The position numbers were made by a program, and so were the translations under genes. From Gammaproteobacteria bacterium (lineage in GTDB: Bacteria > Pseudomonadota > Gammaproteobacteria > JAIEPX01): DNA of 64,000 nt. The notes beneath the pieces were generated by a model. The model made no database searches. It saw only the letters and a program-made list of their open reading frames with translations, and was not told where the DNA came from. The stretch lies in contig JAIEPX010000008.1 of NCBI GenBank assembly GCA_019748175.1, positions 1 through 64,000 on the forward strand. Direction: 5' to 3'. This document shows, piece by piece, positions 1-9,945 of this stretch (positions within the stretch are counted from its first letter, which is position 1; every line of letters begins with the position of its first letter).

Positions 1-970
<970 letters not shown>

Positions 971-1082
971 ATATAACACCAAATGGTTTCATTATTGCGA
1001 TGAACCTGGTGTGTCATTACCGGTATTCAAGCGCCTTTATTCATTCATACACCAAAGAATTGCTGTGAAAACAGCAGCCAGT

Positions 1083-1201
1083 TTCCTGGTAGTCATAGTA
1101 GGTAGGAACCACCTGATCCCATTCCGAACTCAGAAGTGAAACTGCTTTACGCCAATGATAGTGTGGGGTCTCCCCATGTGAAAGTAGGTCGTTGCCAGGA
1201 T
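1083..1201 (+). rRNA. rrf: 5S ribosomal RNA
   Basis: About 118 nt with paired ends (TCCTGGT at the start, GCCAGGA at the end) and the conserved interior CCGAACTCAGAAGTGAAAC. It lies about 110 nt after the 23S end, the usual 23S-5S order. Termini are approximate. Confidence 0.96.
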
Positions 1202-1210
1202 TTAAATGCG

Positions 1211-1246
1211 AAAGCCCCGTGGAGTTTTACTCTTCGGGGCTTTTTT
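1211..1246 (+). terminator. rRNA operon terminator
   Basis: AAAGCCCCG and CGGGGCTTT form a 9-bp GC-rich stem followed directly by a T run: a canonical intrinsic terminator 10 nt after 5S. No tRNA gene lies between 5S and this hairpin. Confidence 0.95.
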
Positions 1247-1248
1247 AT

Positions 1249-1461
1249 ATGGAATTATCTGAGGTTTTTACTTATATTAATAATTCAGGCTTAAAAATTG
1301 TATGCCAGCAATACTACAATGAACCGACAAATGTCGTATTGATAGGGGCTAAGTCTGTCTTTGAATATTGGGAATTTGTCTGTGAAAAACCTAGGGTGAG
1401 TATAAAGAAAAATGACCAAGAGGATGTTGGATTAGATAATATCTCATCATTTACGGTATAA
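1249..1461 (+). CDS. Small hypothetical protein after the rRNA terminator
   Basis: A 70-codon reading frame starting with an ATG just after the terminator T tract and ending 11 nt before the NB-ARC gene. No Shine-Dalgarno precedes the ATG, and the frame opens upstream into 5S, so the true 5' end is uncertain. The product is acidic at its C terminus, with no signal peptide and no motif I recognise. It may be a leader gene of the NB-ARC gene, a decayed 5' piece of it, or non-coding. Amino-acid usage looks coding-like, but the call is weak. Confidence 0.35.
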   Translation: MELSEVFTYINNSGLKIVCQQYYNEPTNVVLIGAKSVFEYWEFVCEKPRVSIKKNDQEDVGLDNISSFTV

Positions 1462-1472
1462 GGAATTACTCC

Positions 1473-4400
1473 ATGAAACTTTCAAAAGAGCTCTCTATTT
1501 TTTCAGAAATAAGCACAATCAGCATTAAAAATTATTCGAGTGAGATGATGCTGCAGTTTATGCCCGCTTTAAATCAACTGATTGATATTGCTGAAACTTA
1601 TCAGTCATCCAGTGCAATTCCGAGTTCAATTATTGATGATGCAACTGTTGTAGAAGAATCACTCTCGGTCATAAAGTTGTCTGATTCACGGACAGATATC
1701 AAGCCAGAAAAACGTACCTTTACAATAAAAGAATGTCCAATGGAAATAATTCTCGAAAAACCCTTAGATGAATCCTCAATGGTTAACTTACTGCGATTAG
1801 TGGGCGAACATTCCACAAATTCCCTGTCATCACAAAATGCCCAAATTCTTACTGATATGCTGGAGAGATTTCAATTAGTCGATAAAATAAAACATCAACG
1901 CACTGGTGTCAGAATTATATGTCGAATCCCCGAACAGACTTTTAGGCCTTTATATCGCTTACCTCAGGTAGTGGATCATTTTACCGGACGTGAAATAGAA
2001 TTAGCAGGGCTTAGTGCTCATCGAGGTAATTTACAAATAATCACGGAGGCAGACGTTTCAGGTGCTGATGTGGAGGATGAAGAAAAAGCTGTTTCTCAAA
2101 TTGCCGGAACGGGAGGGGTTGGAAAATCCCAGTTAGCGAATTACTTTGCTCGGTTGCATTTCAAACAAAAGTATTACAATTGGGTGATATGGATAACCGG
2201 TGGAAACGATGAAGCCAGCACCAGGAATAATGTCCTCTCACAATTAGTCGATCTTGGTAAGGCGCTAGGATTAGATACCAAGGAACTAAGCGAAAAAGTA
2301 CTTCATCAATTAATTTATGAGCGGTTAGCTGCCAAAGGGCGAGGCTTGCTCGTTATCGATGATATTCCCAACTATTCAGTTATTAAGGCTTATTTGCCAG
2401 AAAGTTTTAATCAACGAAATTGCGAAGTACTAATAACAACACGAAATAGTAGAACATTTGGCCCAACGATCAACAAAATTATTTTAGATGTCTTTACCTT
2501 ACAAGATGCTAAGAATTACATTAGCAAGGTATTAAAAAATATTAGTGATCTACAAGCAGAGCTGTTGGCAAATACTTTAGGTCGTTATCCACTTGCATTA
2601 ACACAAGCATTGGCTTATATCATCAATACAGGGACTGAGATTGAATTGTATTGTCAGCGGTACAATGACCTTGTTAAAGCAAAGAAAATCTATTTAGGCG
2701 CATCAGTATTTGAAGCGGATCCTTATACAACTGATCAATGTCGGCGAGATATGAATCTCAAGGCGAGTATGTTAACTGTGATTGAGATGTCATTACAACG
2801 TTTGCGAGAACTATGCAAAACAGACACTGAATTTCAACAAACGCAACAAGTTTTGAAGGGGGCTTCGTATCTCTCTCCTCAAGTTGCCATACCAAAAGCA
2901 CTATTGTGTGGGTGGATTCTTACGCCTGAAAATTTTCAATTTCAGGATCTGTTGATTAATAGTGCCTTAGAGAAATTACGGGCCCTCAGTTTAGTAGAGG
3001 ACAGTGAACATCGAGATACCTATCAAATTCATCAGGTTGTTCAAGACATATTGAGAATTGATGAGACAAAAGCAGTTACTGAAGAGCGTAGTATAAAATG
3101 GTGCGCTATATTTCGTGCTTATTTCGGCATCACTGATATTAATTCTTTAAATGGTGAGAAGATTCTGTCTGAACTTTTTCCCCATGCCGAGTGGCTAAGA
3201 CAAGTCATCTCAAAATTAGAACTAAATAAAGATCTCACTTGGGCTGCTTCACAGTTTTTACAAATTATGGGAATTGCCAGTCAAAAAAGAGGTAACGATA
3301 AAGCTGCTAGAATGTATTTTGCAGATGAACTACAAATATTACTACATTCTGATAATCAAGAAAAAAGCATTGCGGCGTGTCGCATGCATATCGGAATTAC
3401 TATGTTAGTGAGTGATCCACATGAAGCGAGAATGCTATTAGAACAAGCCTTACCTGTTTTAATAAGGGCATACGGTGAAATGAATGAAAATGTCGCATTA
3501 TGTTTGATGCATTTGGGAAGTGCCTTGAATGGTTGTGGTAAAAAAAGGGAAGGATTAAGTTGTTTACAAAAGTCTTGGCAGATCTATCGAATGATTTCAC
3601 CTAAAGATCATGGTTCTCTCGACTCTTGTCAGACGAATTATGCTTCTGCACTTTTACATGAGAATCCCCAGGAGGCAAAGTTACACTTGGGACAAGTGTT
3701 ACCTAAGATAAGAAAAGCCTATGGAGAGGCACATCCTAGAACTGCTGATTGTTTAATGCATTTTGGTGCTGCACATTCGGCTTGTGGAGAGTACGCACAG
3801 GGAATTGTGTTGCTTAAACAGGCTTTGGAAATTCTCTGTAAGAATCGAGGTGATCATCATATGGATGTTGGTCATTGTCGCGAATTTCTTGGGAACTCTC
3901 TGGCTGGTAGCGGTGATTTCTACAATGCTCGGATTCAGCTTGAGCAAGCATTTGAAATTATAAAAGACTCTCTAGGGGCGCAATCGGAAGAATTATCCGT
4001 AATCAGAGTTAACCTAGGAAACGTTCTATTAGAATGCGGCATTCAAGGGGGCGATGCTAACACAAGATTAAATCTTGCAAGAAGTGCCAAAATGCATTTT
4101 GAATTGGCGCTGCCCGCGATTCTCAAGACTAAAGGAGGGCGCCATGTGACTGTGGGCTTATGCAAATTAAGTTTGGGCAAAGCAATGATCACCTGTAATG
4201 AAGATCCAAATAGAGTAATGGAGCATGTTACAGGTGCTTTAGCAATATTACGAGAGGCTCATGGCAATTCGCATCCAGATGTAGGAAAATGTTTGATGTT
4301 TAAGGGCATGTTGGAATCAAGCGCAGGTTCTCTATTTATTGAGAGGGGGCCAAAGGATGTCTGCGCCAAATACTTACTAGAAGCTAAATCAAATGTTGAA

Positions 4401-5246
4401 GAAGCTGTGTTGATATTTACTAGAGCTTACGGGGAAATGCACCCGGAAACATTAAGGTGCTCTGCATTATTAGAAGATGTTAGACAGGAGCTTTTACAGG
4501 CTGGTATAGCTGATCAGATGACAGCAAGGCCGGCCAGAGACTTTCAACAAAGAACTATGCCAATTGAAGAAAGTATTTTAGATTACATTGATCCACAGAG
4601 GATGCCAATCTCTTTTGATCAAGGATTAAATATCGCCCAATATCTATTTAGTATAAGTCAATTAAAGACCGCAATGCGTATACTCGAAAAGTTAATTGCC
4701 ATCGATCCAGAGAATGCAGATGTGTATGTTTTAAAATCTAACTGTCATACAATTATGCTTCAATTTGATCTTGCTGAAACCTGTATGGCGATGGCGTTAT
4801 CTTTAGATCCGGATCTTGATACATTTTTTCTTACTTCCTTAGAAGAAACTAGGGGAACCTATAATGCCAGTTTAGCACTTTCTCAAGAGCTCGGATCCCG
4901 AAAAGATCTCACGCCAGAGGAAAAAATAAAGCTGGCAATCAGTCTCAGAACTATTGGAAAGCCGAGAGAAGCTTTGGAGATACTCAATAATTTAATGCCC
5001 CAATCAGAACCTAGACTACTGGGCCCCATTTATTATCATTGCGCTGTGTGTCATGTTATGAATGATGATTTAATGAGTGCACATCGTTGCATCCAGGAGA
5101 GCCTTAATATTAACCGTCATGGCAAGGCTATATCTTTTGAGTCCTTAATTGTGAAATCTCTACAGGCAGAAAAGCAGATAAATCGGCTGCTTCCAGTAAT
5201 AGAGTTTTTACCACCCGAAGTAACACAAAATGTAAGACCAAATTAA
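1473..5246 (+). CDS. NB-ARC (STAND) NTPase with TPR repeats
   Basis: 1257 residues. Seen: Walker A GTGGVGKSQ at residues 212-220, Walker B LLVIDDIP at 292-299, and an ITTRN sensor motif at 321-325, the order found in NB-ARC/AP-ATPase domains. From about residue 620 the protein is almost all helical TPR units of the kinesin-light-chain type, with recurring pieces such as 'A-x-x-x-x-x-A-L-P-I-x-x-x-x-Y-G-E-x-H-P'. The first 170 residues match nothing I know. The start ATG follows AAGGAATTACTCC. Family knowledge: STAND proteins oligomerise after ligand sensing; bacterial members act in phage defence or signalling, and in Legionellales could be secreted effectors. No effector domain such as TIR, nuclease or protease is visible, so output and ligand are unknown. 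It stands alone behind the rRNA terminator. Confidence 0.88.
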   Translation: MKLSKELSIFSEISTISIKNYSSEMMLQFMPALNQLIDIAETYQSSSAIPSSIIDDATVVEESLSVIKLSDSRTDIKPEKRTFTIKECPMEIILEKPLDESSMVNLLRLVGEHSTNSLSSQNAQILTDMLERFQLVDKIKHQRTGVRIICRIPEQTFRPLYRLPQVVDHFTGREIELAGLSAHRGNLQIITEADVSGADVEDEEKAVSQIAGTGGVGKSQLANYFARLHFKQKYYNWVIWITGGNDEASTRNNVLSQLVDLGKALGLDTKELSEKVLHQLIYERLAAKGRGLLVIDDIPNYSVIKAYLPESFNQRNCEVLITTRNSRTFGPTINKIILDVFTLQDAKNYISKVLKNISDLQAELLANTLGRYPLALTQALAYIINTGTEIELYCQRYNDLVKAKKIYLGASVFEADPYTTDQCRRDMNLKASMLTVIEMSLQRLRELCKTDTEFQQTQQVLKGASYLSPQVAIPKALLCGWILTPENFQFQDLLINSALEKLRALSLVEDSEHRDTYQIHQVVQDILRIDETKAVTEERSIKWCAIFRAYFGITDINSLNGEKILSELFPHAEWLRQVISKLELNKDLTWAASQFLQIMGIASQKRGNDKAARMYFADELQILLHSDNQEKSIAACRMHIGITMLVSDPHEARMLLEQALPVLIRAYGEMNENVALCLMHLGSALNGCGKKREGLSCLQKSWQIYRMISPKDHGSLDSCQTNYASALLHENPQEAKLHLGQVLPKIRKAYGEAHPRTADCLMHFGAAHSACGEYAQGIVLLKQALEILCKNRGDHHMDVGHCREFLGNSLAGSGDFYNARIQLEQAFEIIKDSLGAQSEELSVIRVNLGNVLLECGIQGGDANTRLNLARSAKMHFELALPAILKTKGGRHVTVGLCKLSLGKAMITCNEDPNRVMEHVTGALAILREAHGNSHPDVGKCLMFKGMLESSAGSLFIERGPKDVCAKYLLEAKSNVEEAVLIFTRAYGEMHPETLRCSALLEDVRQELLQAGIADQMTARPARDFQQRTMPIEESILDYIDPQRMPISFDQGLNIAQYLFSISQLKTAMRILEKLIAIDPENADVYVLKSNCHTIMLQFDLAETCMAMALSLDPDLDTFFLTSLEETRGTYNASLALSQELGSRKDLTPEEKIKLAISLRTIGKPREALEILNNLMPQSEPRLLGPIYYHCAVCHVMNDDLMSAHRCIQESLNINRHGKAISFESLIVKSLQAEKQINRLLPVIEFLPPEVTQNVRPN

Positions 5247-5429
5247 ATTTAGTCTCGACTCATATTACCTTTGTTTATAAGAATTCCAAACGCACTATTT
5301 TATAAATCAGAAGTTTTTTCTTCAATCGTCAGAAGTGTTCTAATTACAGTGTCACTGAATTATTTTTATTCAGAAGATTTCTAACCCTATTTTATTATTT
5401 AACTTTATATGATATTGTTTAATTATTAG

Positions 5430-5470
5430 ATCGATTTAGCGAAACCTCTCACAACTCAAGACGCGACGCC
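5430..5470 (-). repeat. 41-bp dispersed repeat (family A), reverse copy
   Basis: Copy of a repeat found at nine or more places here. Read on the minus strand its core is GGCGTCGCGTCTTGAGTTGT and the unit ends near ATCGATTT. It lies between the NB-ARC gene and the next gene, just before the latter's ribosome binding site. Confidence 0.85.
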
Positions 5471-5496
5471 CTAATCTATTAACATGGAGAAGACAA

Positions 5497-6024
5497 ATGA
5501 ATATGGGTTATTTTATTGGTAATACTATACTTTCAAGTCTAGTAGGATCGTTTTTTGGTTTTCTGGTCACAATTTATAAGAATTCTTGGAAGAATAAACG
5601 AAAATATAGGTATCATCAGCTCGATAGATTATATGGGCCAATATATGCATTAATCTTGCAATATAAGCATCATAGAAAGACTATTGATAATGTCGTAAAT
5701 AAAACCATGAAGGGAAAGGATTTTGCAGGTTTTAATGGAAATCAATCTGATGATGAGCTTGTGGCTAAAACTTGTACTGAAAAATGTTTAACCTGTTCGG
5801 AAAGAATATTTGAGTTGCTAACGTCAAATATAATGTACGCTCGGAAAGAGGACATTACCACAATGGAGGCGTTTGTAAAAAAATATTGTGACTATAATAC
5901 TGCTTATATCTCAAGTGAATCATCTCCAGTAATTTCAAACTATGCGGAAAGTGCAGAAATATCTGATAATTTTATCAATGTCATTCAAAATGGTTATAAA
6001 GAGTTGATGTCAAAAATTATTTAA
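5497..6024 (+). CDS. Hypothetical protein with one N-terminal membrane helix
   Basis: 175 residues. Residues about 4-26 (YFIGNTILSSLVGSFFGFLV) are one membrane segment, followed by a basic stretch (KNSWKNKRKYRYHQ), which predicts a cytoplasmic C-terminal domain by the positive-inside rule. The soluble part is helical with four cysteines around residues 93-105. GGAG lies about 9 nt before the ATG. No family recognised. The 5' flank carries the family A repeat. Confidence 0.7.
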   Translation: MNMGYFIGNTILSSLVGSFFGFLVTIYKNSWKNKRKYRYHQLDRLYGPIYALILQYKHHRKTIDNVVNKTMKGKDFAGFNGNQSDDELVAKTCTEKCLTCSERIFELLTSNIMYARKEDITTMEAFVKKYCDYNTAYISSESSPVISNYAESAEISDNFINVIQNGYKELMSKII

Positions 6025-6249
6025 GGGATTGTTTTCGTATCTCAAGTTATTAGTGCTCAAAGAAAACCGATGCCATTGTAGCCCGTGTTTAATCTCGAAT
6101 CTGATTAATATTAAAAGATTAATAGTATGAGGTGAGGTCGAAAATGAGGGGTTTGAAATAGATTTTAGCGTCTGTGAAATGTGAGTGCGTGGAAATGCTC
6201 GTTGAATGCTGTTATAATGTCACCACTAATAATTAGTGAATATAAAATT

Positions 6250-6750
6250 ATGCATGACTGCCGAGATTTAATTTTTTTGTTCAATGTGTTGTTTGAGCAG
6301 AGTGAGAATACTATATTGGTCGGTAATGGTGAAGAGCCTCTGTATTTGCCCTGCGACGAAAGCAACTCTATTAACCGGATCATTTTTACGCGAGATTATT
6401 TTGCAAGTGCTTTGCATGAAGTGTCACATTGGTGCATTGCTGGCGATAAACGGCGAAAGCTTGTTGATTATGGCTATTGGTATTATCCTGAAGGTCGAAA
6501 TGCTGAGCAACAGACATTATTCGAGCAAGCCGAAGTTAAGTCACAAGCAATAGAATATTTATTTTCACAGGCTGCGAGATTTTCCTTTGTTGTCAGTATT
6601 GATAATTTAACTAATGAGGAAAGTATTCACCGGGAATCTTTCGAAAAGAAAATTATTGAACAAGCGCAGTCTTATTTAACCCATGGTTTGCCAAAAAGGG
6701 CCGAGATTTTCAAAGCAAGATTGTTTGATTTTTACCAACATAAAGTTTGA
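6250..6750 (+). CDS. epmC: Elongation factor P hydroxylase EpmC (YfcM)
   Basis: 166 residues from the chosen ATG. Close to the E. coli YfcM pattern throughout: EEPLYLPCD, NRIIFTRDYFASALHEVSHW (HEVSH at 56-60, the metal site region), LVDYGYWYYPEGR and ARFSFVVSIDN. EpmC hydroxylates the beta-lysylated lysine of EF-P, the last step after EpmA and EpmB; neither of those, nor efp, is in the window. The frame is open upstream to a GTG at 6181 and an ATG at 6217, but TATAAT at 6213-6218 overlaps the latter, so a transcript from that box would favour 6250, which also matches where the family alignment begins. Confidence 0.93.
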   Translation: MHDCRDLIFLFNVLFEQSENTILVGNGEEPLYLPCDESNSINRIIFTRDYFASALHEVSHWCIAGDKRRKLVDYGYWYYPEGRNAEQQTLFEQAEVKSQAIEYLFSQAARFSFVVSIDNLTNEESIHRESFEKKIIEQAQSYLTHGLPKRAEIFKARLFDFYQHKV

Positions 6751-6785
6751 TCGTCTTGATGTTCAGCGATCTCATTTCTGACAAG

Positions 6786-6832
6786 TTAGGGGGCAGATCT
6801 TTTTTTACACAGAAGTCAAAACCTGACCCCTA
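6786..6832 (+). repeat. REP-like palindrome (family B, divergent)
   Basis: TTAGGGGGCAGATCT and AACCTGACCCCTA form an imperfect inverted repeat around a T/A-rich loop. It shares the GGGGTCAG half-site with the three fuller family B copies. It lies between the convergent epmC and M4 protease genes. Confidence 0.55.
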
Positions 6833-6961
6833 GCTGTAAATGAGGTTGATTTCCTATAGTTAAATTTGCGGATGAACCAAGCAATAAAGAGTAGTTGATT
6901 AAATTAGCGTGTAGACAAAACAAGCAAGTCGATTAAAAGTGGATGTAAACTAGATTTAGTA

Positions 6962-9166
6962 CTAACTACTTGAGATACGACACCTTGGTGTTTGGTGAAG
7001 CTCGAGTAAAGTCGTTACTTTCTGTACTTGTGCGCAATCATTTTTGGAGATGGATTCTTTGGACATTTTGCCATCAAATCCTTTTAGTTGTACGCCCAGC
7101 AAATCGTTGCAGGATTTAATCAAGGCATCGGCGTAGTCAGCAAAGCCACTGGTAGAAACAAGATACGTGCTAAGCACTCTGTAGTGGAGATGCGCTGCTT
7201 TCAAAAGCCCAATCGCTTCAATATTATTTGTGCCGTTACTGCCATCGACTAACAGCGCAAAAGTGCGATTGGGAATGCCGCTGTTGATGTGGACACCACC
7301 TGAATCACCAGGGAAACACCAATAATCATGATCGGACACTTTGGTAGGATTGTTCTTACAGTTCGGATTCCACAAATCACGGACAGTGCCACTGGCAGTA
7401 TCATTCTCACCCGATAGCCACCGATAAGTTTCATTGACTACTGGGCCGCCTGGGCGAATACGTCCCTCAACCCGAGTCTCCTTTAAAGCTTGCTTGATGA
7501 GCTTGCCGTCTTCTAAAGAAATCACAACAGATGGTATGGTGACGGTGTTATCTGAGCCCTCTATACCGCCAAGGTTATTCGGTTCGTTGTCAACGATAAC
7601 GACTCCAATAGCATCCTTCGCTTCTGCATTTTTTATTTTTTCCACGTCGGGGCAGTCACCTCGATCGATTATGGCGATTTTGTCATTCAATGAGCCACTA
7701 ATGGACCCGCAACCATTCGATGGTGAGACTGCAACAATCTCGCCAGGGAAAACCTTATTGATAATAGGGCCAAAGCTCGCAGCAAATGATTGCTTGACGC
7801 CTGATATACTAGAAGGATTGCTCACCTTTAGCTCGCCGATTCTTTGCATAGTAAGCTTTTGTTCTGAGTCCGCATACTTGCTGCAATCACCTTCTGTTCT
7901 TTTAATTGTTCTGGGATATTTACCGGGTCCACTCATTAAATCGAGCGTTTCACCCCAAATATCGGAGTATGCCTCGTTTAAAGCACCTGATTGCCACTCA
8001 TAAACTAAATTCGCCGTAAACTGGGTATAGGCATGTCCCCACTCATGTGCGACCGAGTCACGGCCAGTCACCCCGGGACAGAAGTACACAAATTCCCCAT
8101 TCCAAGCAGCATTAGGGCAATCATTCGCATAGTAATTAAATACGATATCCATCTTGGATCCTTTGCCATCAAAGGAATCACGGCCAAAGGTGTTAAAGAA
8201 TAGGTCATAGGTTGCTTTCATAGTCTGTAATATGTTGTCCGCTTCAAGCTTACAGTCTGGAAAATTAGGGCGGGTGTTGCAGAATCCGGTCAACGGTAAC
8301 GGATTGCCTTCTACCCAAAATGGCTTATTGGGATAATTAGCATAATCCTCCTTATACCTTCCATCATAGGCGCGGCGATAAAGGAGATTGTTAATCGCAT
8401 TGATGGTGTGAATCACAGTGCCTCGTTGTGCATCTACAAAAACATATTTGCGAATGTTTGCGCCATTGCCCACCTCTACTTTGTAAGCAAGATAATTGGA
8501 GCCTGGCGTTTTTTTCGCTAGGTTTTCTCGAAAGACGACTAGCGCAGTAGTGATAGGCGCTACAACGTTCCCTGGAGCTGATTGCACGGCTACTGCCTGT
8601 GCCTGAGTGTTGGAAATGTTAGGCGTGGTATTAACCTTTATATTGGGTACAAAAGTGCCATTTACGGCGGTAATGTCACCCTCTTGATTAAAATGGGCTT
8701 TGAGAGTGCCTCCAAATACCTCAACTCCTTGGTATTGCTGTGTATAGGTGAGGTGGCTCATTCCCAAATTGTCAGTGTCTGTTTTTTGAATCTTAAGTTC
8801 TTTACTTGGATCATGAATCCCAAATATTCCACCGCTAAGCCTAAAAAAGTCTGATGCATTCGCTTCTGGAGATTTCTTGGGATCACTCTTAAATAACACT
8901 TCGCCAGGGGGCGCTGACACAAAGCTGGCTGTATTGGTGGCTTGATTTGTAGTGGTTTTTAACGCAGCAAGATTTGTTACTTTGGATTTGGTTGGCTGGT
9001 TTGGGTGAAAAATTCTGGATGGCGCATTGGACGTTTTTTGAAGTGACGAACTAAAGGATTTGATGTTAGCAATAATCATGGGTTTGGATTCAGGGAACCA
9101 CACCACATAGCCGACTGCCAGTAATATCAGAACCGCTAGCAGAATCAGTAGAATCTTTTTCATCAT
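6962..9166 (-). CDS. Secreted or anchored M4 (thermolysin-like) metallopeptidase with PA insertion
   Basis: 734 residues. An N-terminal hydrophobic helix (about 4-24) is a signal peptide or anchor. Residues about 85-260 look like the FTP/PepSY propeptide that inhibits M4 enzymes. The catalytic domain shows HEWGH at 374-378 and NEAYSD at 397-402, giving zinc ligands H374, H378, E398 and general base E375; the C-terminal region has GVHINSGIPNRTF, matching the family's active-site His segment. Between the halves, roughly 450-565 (DKIAIIDRGDCPDVEKIKNA...), is a protease-associated (PA) domain, which explains the length. AGGAG lies 4 nt before the first ATG. Divergent from the exported-protein gene at 9262. 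Likely acts on proteins outside the inner membrane or outside the cell. Confidence 0.93.
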   Translation of the reverse strand: MMKKILLILLAVLILLAVGYVVWFPESKPMIIANIKSFSSSLQKTSNAPSRIFHPNQPTKSKVTNLAALKTTTNQATNTASFVSAPPGEVLFKSDPKKSPEANASDFFRLSGGIFGIHDPSKELKIQKTDTDNLGMSHLTYTQQYQGVEVFGGTLKAHFNQEGDITAVNGTFVPNIKVNTTPNISNTQAQAVAVQSAPGNVVAPITTALVVFRENLAKKTPGSNYLAYKVEVGNGANIRKYVFVDAQRGTVIHTINAINNLLYRRAYDGRYKEDYANYPNKPFWVEGNPLPLTGFCNTRPNFPDCKLEADNILQTMKATYDLFFNTFGRDSFDGKGSKMDIVFNYYANDCPNAAWNGEFVYFCPGVTGRDSVAHEWGHAYTQFTANLVYEWQSGALNEAYSDIWGETLDLMSGPGKYPRTIKRTEGDCSKYADSEQKLTMQRIGELKVSNPSSISGVKQSFAASFGPIINKVFPGEIVAVSPSNGCGSISGSLNDKIAIIDRGDCPDVEKIKNAEAKDAIGVVIVDNEPNNLGGIEGSDNTVTIPSVVISLEDGKLIKQALKETRVEGRIRPGGPVVNETYRWLSGENDTASGTVRDLWNPNCKNNPTKVSDHDYWCFPGDSGGVHINSGIPNRTFALLVDGSNGTNNIEAIGLLKAAHLHYRVLSTYLVSTSGFADYADALIKSCNDLLGVQLKGFDGKMSKESISKNDCAQVQKVTTLLELHQTPRCRISSS

Positions 9167-9261
9167 TTTGCTCCTATATACCCTAATTATAGTTCATTTT
9201 TTCTACTTACTGTATTTCTGCTATTATTAAAAATGGATGTTCAGTATTAACAGGAGTAATT

Positions 9262-9777
9262 ATGAAAACAATTTTTATTGTAGCGGTTATTGCAGCACTG
9301 TTTACTACATATAGTTTTGCTGATAACAAGAGCATTTATACAAGTACTAATAGTAAAGTCTGTAAGACTGTTAAGAATGATCCAAATGAAGCTGGCTCAT
9401 ATGAGGCAGTATGCCCAGGGGTGCGTGGTTACAAAGTCCATCTTCTTGAAGGTGATCTGCGGCAAACACTCAATATCATTACGCCTAGAAATAAAACATT
9501 TGAACTTAATTTTTGGGGATTCTATGGTGGATTTTCAACGGTGGGAGATAAAATTGAATGGCGAATAAATAAGGGTATACCTGTTGCTTTGATTGCGCGC
9601 TATAACGTAGGAAATAGCGATAATTCGAAAAAAAAACGATCTTATCTTTTGATCTCGAAGATTAGTAAAAATTCATCCTGTGTTACTGATGTGGTTCCGC
9701 CAAGAGCAAATCAAAACCTACAGGCACGAAAATTGGCGGATGTCGCAATCACACAACCATGCAAAAATCCCAATTAA
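9262..9777 (+). CDS. Exported hypothetical protein
   Basis: 171 residues with a clear Sec signal peptide (MKTIFIVAVIAALFTTYSFA, cleavage after Ala 20). The mature part has four Cys (two near residues 32 and 51, two near the C terminus), suggesting disulfides in the periplasm or outside. AACAGGAG precedes the ATG. It is divergent from the M4 protease over a 95-bp spacer, so the two may share regulation. The gene ends 3 nt before a family A hairpin that could terminate it. No family recognised. Confidence 0.75.
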   Translation: MKTIFIVAVIAALFTTYSFADNKSIYTSTNSKVCKTVKNDPNEAGSYEAVCPGVRGYKVHLLEGDLRQTLNIITPRNKTFELNFWGFYGGFSTVGDKIEWRINKGIPVALIARYNVGNSDNSKKKRSYLLISKISKNSSCVTDVVPPRANQNLQARKLADVAITQPCKNPN

Positions 9778-9780
9778 AAA

Positions 9781-9847
9781 AGCGTCGCGTCTTGAGTTGT
9801 GATAGGTTTCTTTTTTTGATGAAATTAGTGTTTAAAGACGCGATGCC
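9781..9847 (+). repeat. Family A repeat pair forming a hairpin
   Basis: GCGTCGCGTCTTGAGTTGTG at 9782-9801 and a shorter inverted copy (AAGACGCGATGCC, 9835-9847) can pair as a 12-13 bp GC-rich stem. Directly after a stop codon it may act as a terminator or mRNA 3' stabiliser (inference). Confidence 0.75.
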
Positions 9848-9863
9848 GTGTAGTAATGTCAAT

Positions 9864-9883
9864 AACACGTATTCCTACGTGTT
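9864..9883. promoter_or_regulatory. 20-bp lux-box-like palindrome
   Basis: AACACGTATTCCTACGTGTT: two perfect 7-bp arms around 6 bp. Its centre (9873.5) is about 43 bp upstream of the start predicted from the TATAAT at 9905-9910, a position typical for activators of the LuxR class. The next gene encodes a GerE/LuxR helix-turn-helix, so autoregulation is a reasonable guess; nothing here proves binding. Confidence 0.45.
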
Positions 9884-9910
9884 TATTACTTGGTATTGCT
9901 CGGCTATAAT
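9882..9910 (+). promoter_or_regulatory. Promoter of the kinase-like/LuxR gene
   Basis: -10 box TATAAT at 9905-9910 with a poor -35 (TTTATT) 17 bp upstream, abutting the palindrome at 9864-9883. A strong -10 with a weak -35 fits an activator-dependent promoter. Confidence 0.5.
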
Positions 9911-9945
9911 TAAAGCATATTTAGAGTAAGTAAAGAGGTATTATC

